A stretch of 64,000 nucleotides of DNA. It comes from Candidatus Melainabacteria bacterium. Lineage in GTDB: Bacteria > Cyanobacteriota > Vampirovibrionia > LMEP-6097. A program made the translations under genes and the position numbers. The stretch's first letter is position 1. Each line of letters begins with the position of its first letter. Shown here in pieces: positions 52,981 to 62,613 of the stretch. Where the stretch lies: contig DUDT01000013.1 in the NCBI GenBank assembly GCA_005110385.1, forward strand, positions 1 to 64,000. Direction: 5' to 3'. The notes beneath the pieces were generated by a model, which ran no database searches, had not been told where the DNA came from, and saw only the letters and a program-made list of their open reading frames with translations.

Positions 52981-53004
52981 GAAAAATGACCCCTTAAAAT
53001 TTCA
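52981..53004 (+). repeat. 24-bp direct repeat of 43933-43956
   Basis: GAAAAATGACCCCTTAAAAT TTCA is identical at both places, one upstream of the secretion-like module and one at the start of the small-membrane-gene patch. Its GAAAAATGACCCC part also resembles the starts of the tiny genes at 3198 and 44663. Confidence 0.7.
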
Positions 53005-53030
53005 TATTCATAAAGAGCAAAATATCTTTT

Positions 53031-53552
53031 ATGGATGCATACGTAGAAGAAGACGCCGTATATTTCGCCACTAGAGATAAAATAGCCTTCGCAAAATATT
53101 CACCCTTAATAAGAAACAGAATCGAAAGCGGCTGCATAAAAGCTTCTCAACAGATAACACCCCCTAAGCAGAAAATTACAGCTTCACTAAAGAGATATCA
53201 TGCAGCTGAGCATAAAGTCTATAACTGCTTTATGCGGAAAACGGCTAAATGCTCAGCTGATATTAGCAAAAAAGACCTACAGGATTTAATCCCAAATATG
53301 GCTGAAGCCAAGGCGAGCAGTAGCTTTTCACTTTTCTGCGGCAGCACTCAGGCTTACTTATTAATTATTAGTATGAGCTTACTCATAGTCTTAAATCTTT
53401 TCCTTAATAGCATTTTAAGTATTTGCCTAAGCTTGGGTTTAGGAATACTCAGCATATACTTCATTCAGAAAAATTTTTTTTTAGAAGAGCCTAGTGAAAA
53501 GGAGCTAAAACTTGCACTTAGAGCTTTAAACGAATTATTAAAAGGAGAATAA
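53031..53552 (+). CDS. Membrane protein with a DUF1385-like motif, 173 aa
   Basis: Contains SLKRYHAAEHKVYNCFMRKT (about 57-76), recalling the YHGAEHK(V/T)I motif of DUF1385/YqhQ proteins, and a cysteine-containing FSLFCGSTQAYLLII where that family has RCGTSFLL. One long hydrophobic block (about 108-148, two helices) follows. Much shorter than YqhQ (about 300 aa). It is 4 bp upstream of the next gene of the module. Association with the secretion-like genes is by position only. Confidence 0.5.
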   Translation: MDAYVEEDAVYFATRDKIAFAKYSPLIRNRIESGCIKASQQITPPKQKITASLKRYHAAEHKVYNCFMRKTAKCSADISKKDLQDLIPNMAEAKASSSFSLFCGSTQAYLLIISMSLLIVLNLFLNSILSICLSLGLGILSIYFIQKNFFLEEPSEKELKLALRALNELLKGE

Positions 53553-53555
53553 ATC

Positions 53556-54008
53556 ATGCAAATCAGCACAATTAGTATTAGTACCATAAGCTACATCGGC
53601 ATTCATTACCTGAGCCATAAACTCACTCATAGATATTTTGATCGAATAAAAGTATTAAAAAGTCCGAGTATTAATATCATTTCAAACCCTATTTTTAAAG
53701 CAAAAGCTCACGACTATAGCATCTTAACTTCAGTCGGCACTACAGTTTTTGCGATATTTTTAATCCAAATATTACCTATGCTTTTTAAAATCATTAAAGA
53801 TCTCGCTTCGGACTTTAATGTCTCAGTAGTTTTCTCAGACTCTTACCTAAACTCCGGTGTTTTAGATAGTTTCGAGCGTTTTTCAGCTCTTATAGCTCAG
53901 GCAGCTGAATTATTACAGCAAATATCACCCTTAATAGCAATTTTCATCGGTGGCTATAACCTATTAAGTAACTTATCTCGCGGCATGGCTGCTATAAAGA
54001 TCAAATAA
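53556..54008 (+). CDS. Membrane protein, possible VirB2/TrbC-like subunit, 150 aa
   Basis: Two hydrophobic helices (about 66-88, TSVGTTVFAIFLIQILPMLF; about 123-140, QISPLIAIFIGGYNLLSNL) separated by a polar loop. AAAGGAGAATAA precedes ATG, a strong Shine-Dalgarno. Position directly before a VirB3/VirB4-like gene and the two-helix layout fit a VirB2/TrbC pilin or an equivalent membrane subunit. Sequence similarity is not recognisable, and the N-terminus is not a typical signal peptide. Confidence 0.4.
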   Translation: MQISTISISTISYIGIHYLSHKLTHRYFDRIKVLKSPSINIISNPIFKAKAHDYSILTSVGTTVFAIFLIQILPMLFKIIKDLASDFNVSVVFSDSYLNSGVLDSFERFSALIAQAAELLQQISPLIAIFIGGYNLLSNLSRGMAAIKIK

Positions 54009-54035
54009 AATTCAGTAAATATCAAAATAATTCAG

Positions 54036-56186
54036 ATGATAAAAAAATACTTTGCTTTAAAAAAAGATATAGAAGTCTTTAGTGGACTAAGTTTAAAAGA
54101 AATTTCATTAGGAACTCTATTTCTAAGCTTATATCTTTATTTAATACAGCTACTTCAAATACAGATAGATAGTCCACTTGCTATATGGATTCTAAGTAGC
54201 TTTACTTTTATCTGGATTTGCTATCGCAGTACTAAACTGAATCTTAGCGAAAGTCATTTCTTTATAAAATATATAAGCTATGCACTATTAGTTAAACCTA
54301 AAAACCAATCAGAATCTTGCTTAAACAGCATGCATGAGAAAATCAATTACTTATTTAAAATTCCTAAAAAAGTAAAATCCTACAGTAAAAGCTACCGAAT
54401 CAAAAAGTTAATTAATTACTCTACAGCAAGTAAACTGGAAGCAGATCAATTAAAGCTTCTCTGGCAAAGGCTTCTAGAAAATACACTAACGTATCGAAAT
54501 TCTAAAACTGAAATTAAATTCAGAATCTTTATCAATGCAGAAGATGTCAAAGAGACTGATATGACCAAAAATAGGCATTCTCAAAATGAAGAGAAAATAT
54601 TTCACCCATATAGATTTTTAGAAATCGAGGTAAACAGTAATGCGAAGAAGACTTTAGAACAAGTAGAATATCATCTAGAACTCTTCAGTAGCGCAAACAA
54701 CCTTGATCTAGAAATCATTTCAGATACTGAAAAAACCAATAAAAATAACTTCAAAGAAAGAATTAATTATATTAAAAGTAATGAATATATTAAATGCCTT
54801 TCCCTAAAAGATCTTGAGCTTGAAAGTGCTAACTTCGAAGCATTAAATAATTTTCTAAAGAACCTAAACTGCACTAGTGAATTATGTATCATTTTATGGG
54901 AGCGAAATTTAAATCGAGAGAAATCTATAATTAGCCATAAGGTAAACTTTCTAGAAAGTTTTACTAAAGCAGCACTGAGCAATAAAAGCCACTTAAATTC
55001 CCTAAAATCACTCTACCAAGAGATCTATGATAATAGTTTCATTGCAGATTTACAAATCATACTCAAGTTATACAGCTCTAGTAAAGAAACTCTAGAAAAA
55101 AATATCCTAAAAATAGCTACTAGCCAGTCATTATTTAGTTTTAACGAAGCTAAATATTTACAGCGACAATTCTATACAGAAGAACTGACGAAACTCCCAT
55201 TTTTAATAACATCTAAAGACTTAAGTCACTTAAATCCATTTATAGAAGATAGAACATGTATGGAGAACGGAGCATTAATTGGCTATAAGCTAGATGATAA
55301 ATCCTTAGTATATTTCACACCTGAAAATACTAAATTCTGCAATAATAAGTCTATTAATTTCATAGGTGACTCTGGCTCGGGAAAGTCACTTGCTGTAAAG
55401 CTTTTAATTAAAAGATGCTTTAACCCTAAAGCTAAATTTATTATTTTAGATAGTACTTTACTTGGCTGGGAATTTTTTACTGCTTATATGGGCGGGGAAA
55501 TTTATAATTCCCCCGAATCATTTAATAACTTATTACTGTTTAAAAAAAATATAAGCTTAGTTAATTTTCATAGCATTGAGAAGAATAAAGCTCAGACAAA
55601 TATGTACCTAGAAAACATTTTCTTACAAATAGAAAATGCAGTAGGGGAGCTAGATAGCACTATTTATTTAGTGATAGACGAAGCTTGGAAATTAATTTAC
55701 GAAGAAGAGAACCTTATTAGTAAAAAGCTTATCAGCAAATTAGCACGCACTGGCAGAGCTATGAATTTAGGCTTATGGACCATATCTCAGAAGCCTTCAG
55801 ATTTAACTCGTGATATACACTCCTCTGCTGCAAGTAGTTTCATTTTCCAATGTAAAGAAAATACTGATAAAGCAGAACTAAATAGCCACTTAAATCTTAA
55901 TGAGCGGGAACTTAGGCTACTAGAGTCGCAGGAGATTAAAGATAGAGGAACAGCTCTACTAAAAACCTCTAAATTCTCTGGTTTAATTAAATTTAAAGCA
56001 GATGAGGATGAACTATTTTTAACGAATTCTAGTGCAGAGGTAGTTAGGGAAAGGCAGTTAATCTTTAATGAAATTAAAGCAGCTAATCTAAAAAATTCTA
56101 ACTACAAGGAAAATATAGAAGATATGAGTATCGCAAGATACACCCTGAAAAAAATGCAGGAAAAAATATATGGTACTAAAATATAA
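54036..56186 (+). CDS. VirB4/TrbE-like secretion ATPase with VirB3-like N-terminus
   Basis: 716 residues. The N-terminal about 70 residues hold two membrane helices (LGTLFLSLYLYLIQLL and LAIWILSSFTFIWICY) as in VirB3, apparently fused. The C-terminal ATPase has Walker A FIGDSGSGKSLAVKL (about 444-458), Walker B IYLVIDEAWKLIY (about 545-557) and RTGRAMNLGLWTISQKP. VirB4 powers substrate transfer and pilus assembly in type IV secretion. Shorter than most VirB4, with an unusually diverged middle. The 3' end overlaps the next gene by 17 bp. Confidence 0.82.
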   Translation: MIKKYFALKKDIEVFSGLSLKEISLGTLFLSLYLYLIQLLQIQIDSPLAIWILSSFTFIWICYRSTKLNLSESHFFIKYISYALLVKPKNQSESCLNSMHEKINYLFKIPKKVKSYSKSYRIKKLINYSTASKLEADQLKLLWQRLLENTLTYRNSKTEIKFRIFINAEDVKETDMTKNRHSQNEEKIFHPYRFLEIEVNSNAKKTLEQVEYHLELFSSANNLDLEIISDTEKTNKNNFKERINYIKSNEYIKCLSLKDLELESANFEALNNFLKNLNCTSELCIILWERNLNREKSIISHKVNFLESFTKAALSNKSHLNSLKSLYQEIYDNSFIADLQIILKLYSSSKETLEKNILKIATSQSLFSFNEAKYLQRQFYTEELTKLPFLITSKDLSHLNPFIEDRTCMENGALIGYKLDDKSLVYFTPENTKFCNNKSINFIGDSGSGKSLAVKLLIKRCFNPKAKFIILDSTLLGWEFFTAYMGGEIYNSPESFNNLLLFKKNISLVNFHSIEKNKAQTNMYLENIFLQIENAVGELDSTIYLVIDEAWKLIYEEENLISKKLISKLARTGRAMNLGLWTISQKPSDLTRDIHSSAASSFIFQCKENTDKAELNSHLNLNERELRLLESQEIKDRGTALLKTSKFSGLIKFKADEDELFLTNSSAEVVRERQLIFNEIKAANLKNSNYKENIEDMSIARYTLKKMQEKIYGTKI

Positions 56187-56769
56187 CTCTTTAAAATATT
56201 TACTTAAAATACTTTACCTACCCTCGATAGTAAAAATATTATTGACTGCAATCGCCTTTCTATTCATATCTCTAGCTTTAGCGACTTGTGAAATTTATCA
56301 CTGCAAGAAGCTTTTAAATAGCAAGAATCGAGTTTTTATTGATAATAGTATTTTCAGAAACAACGAAAATTCTAAGAATACTACAGCTAAAGCAGCTCTA
56401 ATGACTGGTGAAAATAATAATTTCAGTATAAAAAACTTCACGCAAGTGTATCTATCTAAGCTGTTTTCAAAGGATATTAATGACAAGCAAGAACAATCTC
56501 AATGGTTAAAAGAAAATACTGAAGAGACTTTTTTCACCCAATATTTAATGCAAGAAATAGATACTCGCAGTCAAAACAAGATTAAGAGCGAATTTCAAAT
56601 AAATAAAATATACACAGAAAATATAGATAGTATTTTAGTAAAAGTTATCTGTTTCGGAAAAGAAACTTTCACTGATTTAGAAAGCTCTGCACGTAATTTA
56701 ATCATAGAGATACTTATAAACACTGAAACTCACAGATTAGAGAAAATCTTATCCATAAAAGAAAATTAA
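56170..56769 (+). CDS. Bitopic membrane protein, possible VirB8/TraE-like, 199 aa
   Basis: A short cytoplasmic N-terminus, one membrane helix (about 18-41, SIVKILLTAIAFLFISLALA) and about 155 extracytoplasmic residues ending in alternating beta-like segments (DSILVKVICFGKETFTD, NLIIEILINTETHRLEKIL). This topology and size match VirB8/TraE, the NTF2-like bridge of type IV secretion, and its place after virB4 agrees. No sequence motif proves it. Overlaps virB4 and is one base before the next gene. Confidence 0.45.
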   Translation: MVLKYNSLKYLLKILYLPSIVKILLTAIAFLFISLALATCEIYHCKKLLNSKNRVFIDNSIFRNNENSKNTTAKAALMTGENNNFSIKNFTQVYLSKLFSKDINDKQEQSQWLKENTEETFFTQYLMQEIDTRSQNKIKSEFQINKIYTENIDSILVKVICFGKETFTDLESSARNLIIEILINTETHRLEKILSIKEN

Positions 56770-56770
56770 A

Positions 56771-57949
56771 ATGCGAATATTTCCCCTAGTTTTATTTTTA
56801 CTTATAAGTACTCCCAGTCATGCCTTTAGGCTTGGTGATATTATCAGAATCGCTGATAGTCAAGCAAATAAATATCCAGAAATAGATAATCGTCGCATCT
56901 ATTTTCATACAGGTAGCAGTCCCCTAGCACCCTTAGAGACGCCTGATGATTTTATTTTAAGATCTACCGAACTTAGTAAACAGACTATCGAGAGAACTTT
57001 TACCTTAGGTGCTGCAAATAAAATCATCGGTCTAGCTGATGGCATAATCAATGTCAAATATCAAGTACAAGATGGCGTTAATAACGCTCTCAAAGATACT
57101 TTCACTGGTTTTTTTGAATATCAAAGGCGTAAAACTAGTGAGGAGATTTTAAATAGTAATTTACAGGCACATCTTGACTGTATAAATTTTCTAAATGAGG
57201 ATTTAATGAATAGCTCAACTGATACTAATTTAATGATAATTCTAGAGAAAATAATGAAAACACCACTTGCAGAGAACACTTTCTCATTTCTGCAAAAAAT
57301 TATTCTTTTACTATTAATACTTTCAAGTATGTTTAAAATTCTAGATATAGCTTTTTTCAAAAGTAGCCCTAAAACAGCTCACCAAGAGACTAATGAATTT
57401 AAAAACCTTTTCAGCAGCTTATTTTTAACAATAAGCTTATTAATAATGCTAGATAGTATCTGGGACTTTATTTTCAAAGGTTTTAGCTTGATAAATAATG
57501 GATTTAACAGCCTACTTAATAATGAATCATTAAGTTTTTCTCTCTTTCATAATCATGAAACACTGCTAATTGAAAGCTGGACAGCGATATTAAATGATTA
57601 TGGTTATTTCCCAGGTTTGATATTAGCTTTCATTGACAGTATTTCACAATTTATATTCATCATAAGCCTTCTTGGCAGCATCATTTTAGTTATTTTCGCT
57701 AAAGTGTTTTCACCAGTATTTCTCCTAAATAACCTAGATAAGAATCCCTTTAGTATTTTCTCTTACAGCCTGAGAATTCTTTTAGGAATAAGCCTTTTAC
57801 CATTTGGCTTTAACTTTCTCTATAAAATTCTCTCCGAATTTAGCTTTAATAATCTAAGTTATTTTATTTACGTATGTTTTTCTATACTCAGTTTACTTTT
57901 ATTAAGTGTTATTCAGATATTTTTTATATTCAGGTTAAAAAAGCAGTAA
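56771..57949 (+). CDS. Polytopic membrane protein with signal peptide, VirB6/TrbL-like
   Basis: 392 residues. Signal peptide MRIFPLVLFLLISTPSHAF with a probable cut after SHA. Residues 25-165 are extracytoplasmic; then five or six hydrophobic helices (about 170-190, 215-235, 280-310, 325-360, 365-390). A periplasmic domain followed by a helical membrane region is the VirB6/TrbL layout. The stop TAA runs into TAAAAT, a potential -10 box for the kinase-like gene (8 nt before its ATG). Confidence 0.5.
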   Translation: MRIFPLVLFLLISTPSHAFRLGDIIRIADSQANKYPEIDNRRIYFHTGSSPLAPLETPDDFILRSTELSKQTIERTFTLGAANKIIGLADGIINVKYQVQDGVNNALKDTFTGFFEYQRRKTSEEILNSNLQAHLDCINFLNEDLMNSSTDTNLMIILEKIMKTPLAENTFSFLQKIILLLLILSSMFKILDIAFFKSSPKTAHQETNEFKNLFSSLFLTISLLIMLDSIWDFIFKGFSLINNGFNSLLNNESLSFSLFHNHETLLIESWTAILNDYGYFPGLILAFIDSISQFIFIISLLGSIILVIFAKVFSPVFLLNNLDKNPFSIFSYSLRILLGISLLPFGFNFLYKILSEFSFNNLSYFIYVCFSILSLLLLSVIQIFFIFRLKKQ

Positions 57950-57960
57950 AATCAAAAAAA

Positions 57961-59304
57961 ATGAAAGCTAAAAAACTTAACAAAGAACAGCTTCATAAGC
58001 TCCTTGTACTAACAAGTTCATATCTGCATGACTCAGCAAATCTATTCAGCTTAGCAAACAGTTCATTAAAAGATATTAGTAAAAAGCTCTCAAAAGAAGG
58101 AAAAGCTGTTCTTAGCAGCGAAGAGCTTAATGATTTAAACCATTTAATAAGCTTCTTAAAAGGCAGTGAGTATCATTTTAGAGAAATATTTACAGAGATA
58201 CAGAATTCACAAAATAGTACTCAGACAGAGTTTCATAATTATTCCAAATCAATTATAGACTTGAAAGATCTAATAGAGCTTGAATTGATGGAGATTTTCA
58301 CTTTAAAAAGAGTTAAAACCGAAGATAATATATACCAAAATAATGCCTTGATATACGGAAATTTTTCTTTAATAGCTAAAGCGGTTTTTAACTTAATAGA
58401 AAATGCTCTAAAACACAGTTCTGGACAAGTAAAAATCAGCTTAGATGACTCTAAAGATTACTGGAAGCTGAAAATACTATCATTGGAAAACAGTTTTAAC
58501 CTAGACCTAGAAAAATCATTTAAGAATCTAGATCCTAAAACCTCTGGGCATGGCTTAAAATCGGTATCCGAGATACTTAAATATAATGATATAGAACTTG
58601 ATATAAGCTCCCTACTTAATCAAGGAACTGTGATCAGCTTATTTTTCCCTAAATATCAAGAGCCTAAAAAAGAAATAAACAACATCACTAAAATTCGGAG
58701 TAATATAAATCTTAAAAATTCACTTATTCTACTTAGTCTAATTATTCTGCTTTTTCTAACAAATATATTTAAGACTGAACTGGAAATTCAACAGCAAATA
58801 AATCAATCAGCAAGATCCAAACTCTCTCACAAAGAAGAAATATTACTAAAAAATTTTAAACATGTCATAGATAACAATTCTGATTATTTAGCTAACTATG
58901 AATCTCTAAATAAAATTATCCTCAACAACAAACAACAACTAACTAGTAAAGAAGATTTAAACTCGGCAGCAGTATTACTGAAAAAAATTATCCTTAAAGA
59001 AAAATTTCTTAAATTTAATAATACCAAGCTAGAAGCATCTCAAATAGAAACTTTAAAAGAATTCAGCCATAATATAGACAATCTCTATGAATTAGATTAT
59101 TTTTTAGCTGACCAATATAAAATATATGGCGATTTTAAAAATCAATGCCTACACGAATTCAAAGCTTTTTATAAACAGCTTCTGAGCTGGGCTGTACCAA
59201 ACCTAGAGAGAAAGATTTTAGAAACTGGAGATATAGAATTAAGCTTGAGATTATTAATAATCAAGAAACTACCCCTGAAAGACTCTCCAAGCCAAGCACT
59301 TTAA
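57961..59304 (+). CDS. Histidine-kinase-like protein with C-terminal membrane anchor
   Basis: 447 residues from ATG 57961 (MKAKKLNKEQLHKLLVLTSS). DHp-like helices with a candidate phospho-acceptor in SSYLHDSANLFSLAN (His about 23), then a HATPase-like domain: N-box FNLIENALKHSSGQVKIS and G-box KTSGHGLKSVSEIL; the usual DxGxG (G1) box is missing. A single membrane helix (about 260-278, SLILLSLIILLFLTNIF) follows, and then 165 residues presumably outside. The order kinase-membrane-sensor is reversed from normal. Encoded at the end of the secretion-like module; the 3' end overlaps thrC tail-to-tail by 44 bp. No response regulator adjacent. Confidence 0.6.
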   Translation: MKAKKLNKEQLHKLLVLTSSYLHDSANLFSLANSSLKDISKKLSKEGKAVLSSEELNDLNHLISFLKGSEYHFREIFTEIQNSQNSTQTEFHNYSKSIIDLKDLIELELMEIFTLKRVKTEDNIYQNNALIYGNFSLIAKAVFNLIENALKHSSGQVKISLDDSKDYWKLKILSLENSFNLDLEKSFKNLDPKTSGHGLKSVSEILKYNDIELDISSLLNQGTVISLFFPKYQEPKKEINNITKIRSNINLKNSLILLSLIILLFLTNIFKTELEIQQQINQSARSKLSHKEEILLKNFKHVIDNNSDYLANYESLNKIILNNKQQLTSKEDLNSAAVLLKKIILKEKFLKFNNTKLEASQIETLKEFSHNIDNLYELDYFLADQYKIYGDFKNQCLHEFKAFYKQLLSWAVPNLERKILETGDIELSLRLLIIKKLPLKDSPSQAL

Positions 59305-60358
59305 TAATTTCAGCAGCATCAGCGGGATAAGTCTCATTTTCATCCATATCTACTTCTTTAATCGCCGTAGAAGGGTCTTTCAAGCCATTACCAGTGAGTA
59401 TACAGACCACAGTCGAATTCTCTTGTACTAGCCCTTGCTTAGCAGCTTTTAAAAGACCAGCGACTCCAGTCGCAGAAGAGGGCTCGCAGGCTATACCATC
59501 CATTTGATGCAAGAGTTTATAAGCATCTAATATCTCACGATCTGTAACCGAATCAATATGACCATTAGACTCACTTAAAGCCCTATTAGCCTGCTCCCAG
59601 CTCGCTGGATTACCAATACGAATAGCGGTAGCTATAGTTTCTGGTTTATCAAAAACTCGTTTATTTACTATAGGTGAAGCCCCTTCTGCCTGAAAGCCAT
59701 ACATATGAGGTGTTTTCTGATTCTCTGGAACATACTCTTGAAAACCTTTCCAGTATGCTGTTATATTACCCGCATTACCTACAGGCAAAAAAAGATAGTC
59801 CGGACTTTCGCCAAGCTCATCTACTATCTCAAAAGCTCCAGTCTTCTGCCCCTCAATACGATAAGGGTTTAATGAATTAACAAGTTCAATAGGATAATTC
59901 TCAGATAGAGATTTTACTATATTTAAAGCATCATCAAAATTACCCCTAACTTGAATAACCTTAGAACCATAGATCATCGCCTGTGAGAGCTTTCCAAGTG
60001 CAACATAGCCTGCTGGAATAATGACAAAAGATTCCATTTCATAGCCCATAGCTCTTACTCTTGAAGCATAGGCAGCAGCAGCAGCACTAGTGTTACCAGT
60101 ACTTGCACAGATAATTTTTTTAGCCCCTTTCTCTACAGCCTTCGATACAGCCATAGTCATACCTCTATCCTTGAAAGATCCAGATGGATTAAGTCCCTCT
60201 ATTTTACAAAAAACTTTTAAACCCTTAACGCCTGTAAGCTTAGCGACATTCATCGCTTCCACAAGTGGCGTACGCCCCTCACAGAGACTAACGATCGGCG
60301 TAGCATCCGTCACTGGTAAATATTTTTTATATCTATGAATAATCCCTTGATAATGCAT
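59261..60358 (-). CDS. thrC: Threonine synthase
   Basis: PLP enzyme converting O-phosphohomoserine to threonine. 365 residues. LCEGRTPLVEA, PLP lysine in LNPSGSFKDRGMTMAV (about 60-75), ICASTGNTSAAAAAYASR, VNSLNPYRIEGQKTGAFEI, LPVGNAGNITAYWKG and EPSSATGVAGL fit the short plant/cyanobacterial-like type. Third gene of the run hypothetical-mqnC-thrC on the minus strand (44 bp after mqnC). Confidence 0.95.
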   Translation of the reverse strand: MHYQGIIHRYKKYLPVTDATPIVSLCEGRTPLVEAMNVAKLTGVKGLKVFCKIEGLNPSGSFKDRGMTMAVSKAVEKGAKKIICASTGNTSAAAAAYASRVRAMGYEMESFVIIPAGYVALGKLSQAMIYGSKVIQVRGNFDDALNIVKSLSENYPIELVNSLNPYRIEGQKTGAFEIVDELGESPDYLFLPVGNAGNITAYWKGFQEYVPENQKTPHMYGFQAEGASPIVNKRVFDKPETIATAIRIGNPASWEQANRALSESNGHIDSVTDREILDAYKLLHQMDGIACEPSSATGVAGLLKAAKQGLVQENSTVVCILTGNGLKDPSTAIKEVDMDENETYPADAAEIIKVLGLESLSGVVS

Positions 60359-60402
60359 AATTTAGTGATTCAAAGTATAAATCTTATCATTAATAAAAAG
60401 AC

Positions 60403-61596
60403 TTAAAAATTCACTAAATTATATTGAGTATCTCTCTGTGCAGCCTTGCGTCCGCAAGCTTCAATAAAATATTCCATTTGCTGAACTGAGGTTCTATATG
60501 TCGTATTAGCAGCAGAGACGACATTCTCCTCCATCATATTTCCACCTAAATCATTACAGCCAAAATTTAAAGAAAGCTGACCGATTTCATGACCTTGCGT
60601 CACCCAGCTAGCTTGGAAATTCTTAAAATTATCTAAAAATATCCGAGAAACAGCAAGCGAACGCAAATATTCTTCACCAGATGAATCTTTATTATATTTA
60701 GGTAATTTCCCGTCACGCTCATAAGCATTCATTATCTTCCCAAGTGGTGTATCTCCACGCTGAAAATTCCAAAGTACAAAGGCTGTAAAACCATTAGTCC
60801 TGTCTTGTAAATCACGTAAGGCTTTTAAATGTTCAACTCTGTCTTCATAAGTCTCCACATGACCATACATCATAGTCGCAGATGATTTAAAACCTATACT
60901 ATGAGCGACTTCCATTATATCTAGCCAACGCTGTGAATTAATCTTTTTAGGAGCAATAATCAACCTCACTCTCTCCGTAAGGATTTCAGCACCAGCGCCT
61001 GGTAAAGAGTCCATTCCAGCCTCCTTTAAAGCTAAAAGAACTATCTTAATTTCTTCTAAACTAGGTTCTTTAATATCAGCAATTTTAGTGCCATCCCCGT
61101 AAGCAAAAACAGAAGTGAAGTATTTCTCTGCAATATGATTAATCTCTGATGGACTCAGAGCATGCAATGTTACAGAAGGAAAATCCCTTTTAATATTAAT
61201 AAACAGCTCTTGATAATAATCCAAACCTAGTTCTGGATTATGACCTCCCTGCAAAAGGATCTCCGTACCATTTATAGCAACAAGTTCTGCAATCTTAGGT
61301 TTTATTTGTGTCTCATAATCTAATGTATAAGCTGGATTAGATTTATCATCGACACCAGGATAAGTATAAAATGCACAAAAGCTACAACTCGCTGTGCAAA
61401 CATTACTGTAATTAATATTACGCTGCACTACATAAGTCACAGCTTCATTATCAGGGTGAAGCTTTCGGCGTTTTTCATTAGCTACGTAAGCCAATTCCAA
61501 GAGATCAGCATTCTCAAAAAGCTCAAGAGCTTCTTCTGAAGTGACTCGCTGCCCTTTTAGAGCTTTATTTAATATAGGGTTTGACGTTAAAAGCAT
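60403..61596 (-). CDS. mqnC: Cyclic dehypoxanthinyl futalosine synthase
   Basis: Radical SAM enzyme of the futalosine route to menaquinone. 397 residues. The 4Fe-4S motif CTASCSFCAFY (Cys about 68, 72, 75) follows INYSNV. ILLQGGHNPELGLDYYQELF, LHALSPSEI, MDSLPGAGAEILTERVRLII, MYGHVETYEDRVEHLKAL and QRGDTPLG distinguish MqnC from MqnE and CofG/H. mqnA, mqnD and mqnE are not nearby. Indicates menaquinone-based electron transport, consistent with sdhA and putA. Confidence 0.95.
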   Translation of the reverse strand: MLLTSNPILNKALKGQRVTSEEALELFENADLLELAYVANEKRRKLHPDNEAVTYVVQRNINYSNVCTASCSFCAFYTYPGVDDKSNPAYTLDYETQIKPKIAELVAINGTEILLQGGHNPELGLDYYQELFINIKRDFPSVTLHALSPSEINHIAEKYFTSVFAYGDGTKIADIKEPSLEEIKIVLLALKEAGMDSLPGAGAEILTERVRLIIAPKKINSQRWLDIMEVAHSIGFKSSATMMYGHVETYEDRVEHLKALRDLQDRTNGFTAFVLWNFQRGDTPLGKIMNAYERDGKLPKYNKDSSGEEYLRSLAVSRIFLDNFKNFQASWVTQGHEIGQLSLNFGCNDLGGNMMEENVVSAANTTYRTSVQQMEYFIEACGRKAAQRDTQYNLVNF

Positions 61597-61610
61597 GAGC
61601 TAATTACATT

Positions 61611-62489
61611 TTAGCTCAGTTTAGCAGCCTTATCCTTCTGTGCCTGAAGATACATGGAATATAATAAATTACCAGTCTCAGAAATAGTCGCAGAAAGGTT
61701 ACCGGTTAAATTCCGTGCATCATCGTTCCCCTCTAACCATGGCGAGAATGAATTCACCAAACTATCCAAGAAAAATGCGGCACCCATCTTCTTAATAAAT
61801 TTATCCTTACCATTAATAACTTTATCCGCATCAGCTACCATACCTACGACAGACCTAGACCAGCGAATTAATTTATGTATGAATAAATTAAGCTTTTCAC
61901 CTCTACCAAAAACCATGCCATAAAAGAATGGCAAAGAAAACCCTGGAACCACAGTTAATCTTGAAAAATGCTTAAATTTATCTTTACCAGCCTGAATCTC
62001 CCTTAAAGAGTGCTTCATCATAGTTTTCATATTCTTAAAAATAGAAGACAAATGATCCATTCGATTCCGAGACTGTGTTTTATGCTCCTCTACGTCAGGA
62101 TTCTCTTGAAAAAACTCACGAGTCTGCTTATCAAGAGAATTATAAGCAGCTAAAAGTCCAGTAAAAAAAGGTAAATTAGAGACGTGTCCAGCAAGCATCT
62201 TCATCATTGGACTTAGCTCTGCTATTCCACGCCAAAAATTCTCTGGTTCTGCCAGCTTTTTAATTGCATTTAAAGCTAGAGGTATTGGACTTAGATATTT
62301 AGAATAAGTACTCGCTATATTTACGACCAAATCCTTATGAATACTAAGCATTGGGATATCTCTACCTGAAAGCCCAGAACCAGATGCAGTCGCAGCAGCT
62401 ATATGCGACGTCGCTCCAAAAGCTGCAAGCCCAAATTTGGCTTTATTAATAAACGGTTCCGCCGCCGATAGTGTAGCGCTGAGTTTCAT
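61611..62489 (-). CDS. Uncharacterised protein, 292 aa
   Basis: Mostly helical and basic, with moderately hydrophobic stretches (about 15-45, FGLAAFGATSHIAAATASGS; about 100-115, LPFFTGLLAAYNSL; about 178-192, VVPGFSLPFFYGMVFG). No signal peptide motif, no conserved residues I can name. Lies 14 bp upstream of mqnC on the same strand, so probably co-transcribed. Function unknown. Confidence 0.6.
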   Translation of the reverse strand: MKLSATLSAAEPFINKAKFGLAAFGATSHIAAATASGSGLSGRDIPMLSIHKDLVVNIASTYSKYLSPIPLALNAIKKLAEPENFWRGIAELSPMMKMLAGHVSNLPFFTGLLAAYNSLDKQTREFFQENPDVEEHKTQSRNRMDHLSSIFKNMKTMMKHSLREIQAGKDKFKHFSRLTVVPGFSLPFFYGMVFGRGEKLNLFIHKLIRWSRSVVGMVADADKVINGKDKFIKKMGAAFFLDSLVNSFSPWLEGNDDARNLTGNLSATISETGNLLYSMYLQAQKDKAAKLS

Positions 62490-62613
62490 TAATTTAAGAC
62501 ATTATTCGCCCATTATGTCTTAACATTTTAGCAAATTGGTATTACACTTAACATAAAATCTAATAACTAATTAACTCTTAAGCCATAAGTTATATACTAA
62601 GCATACTGAACAC

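Noticed and set aside
53031-59304. Integrated conjugative element
   Set aside because: No relaxase, coupling protein, integrase or attachment repeats are visible; the module is bounded by ordinary housekeeping genes.
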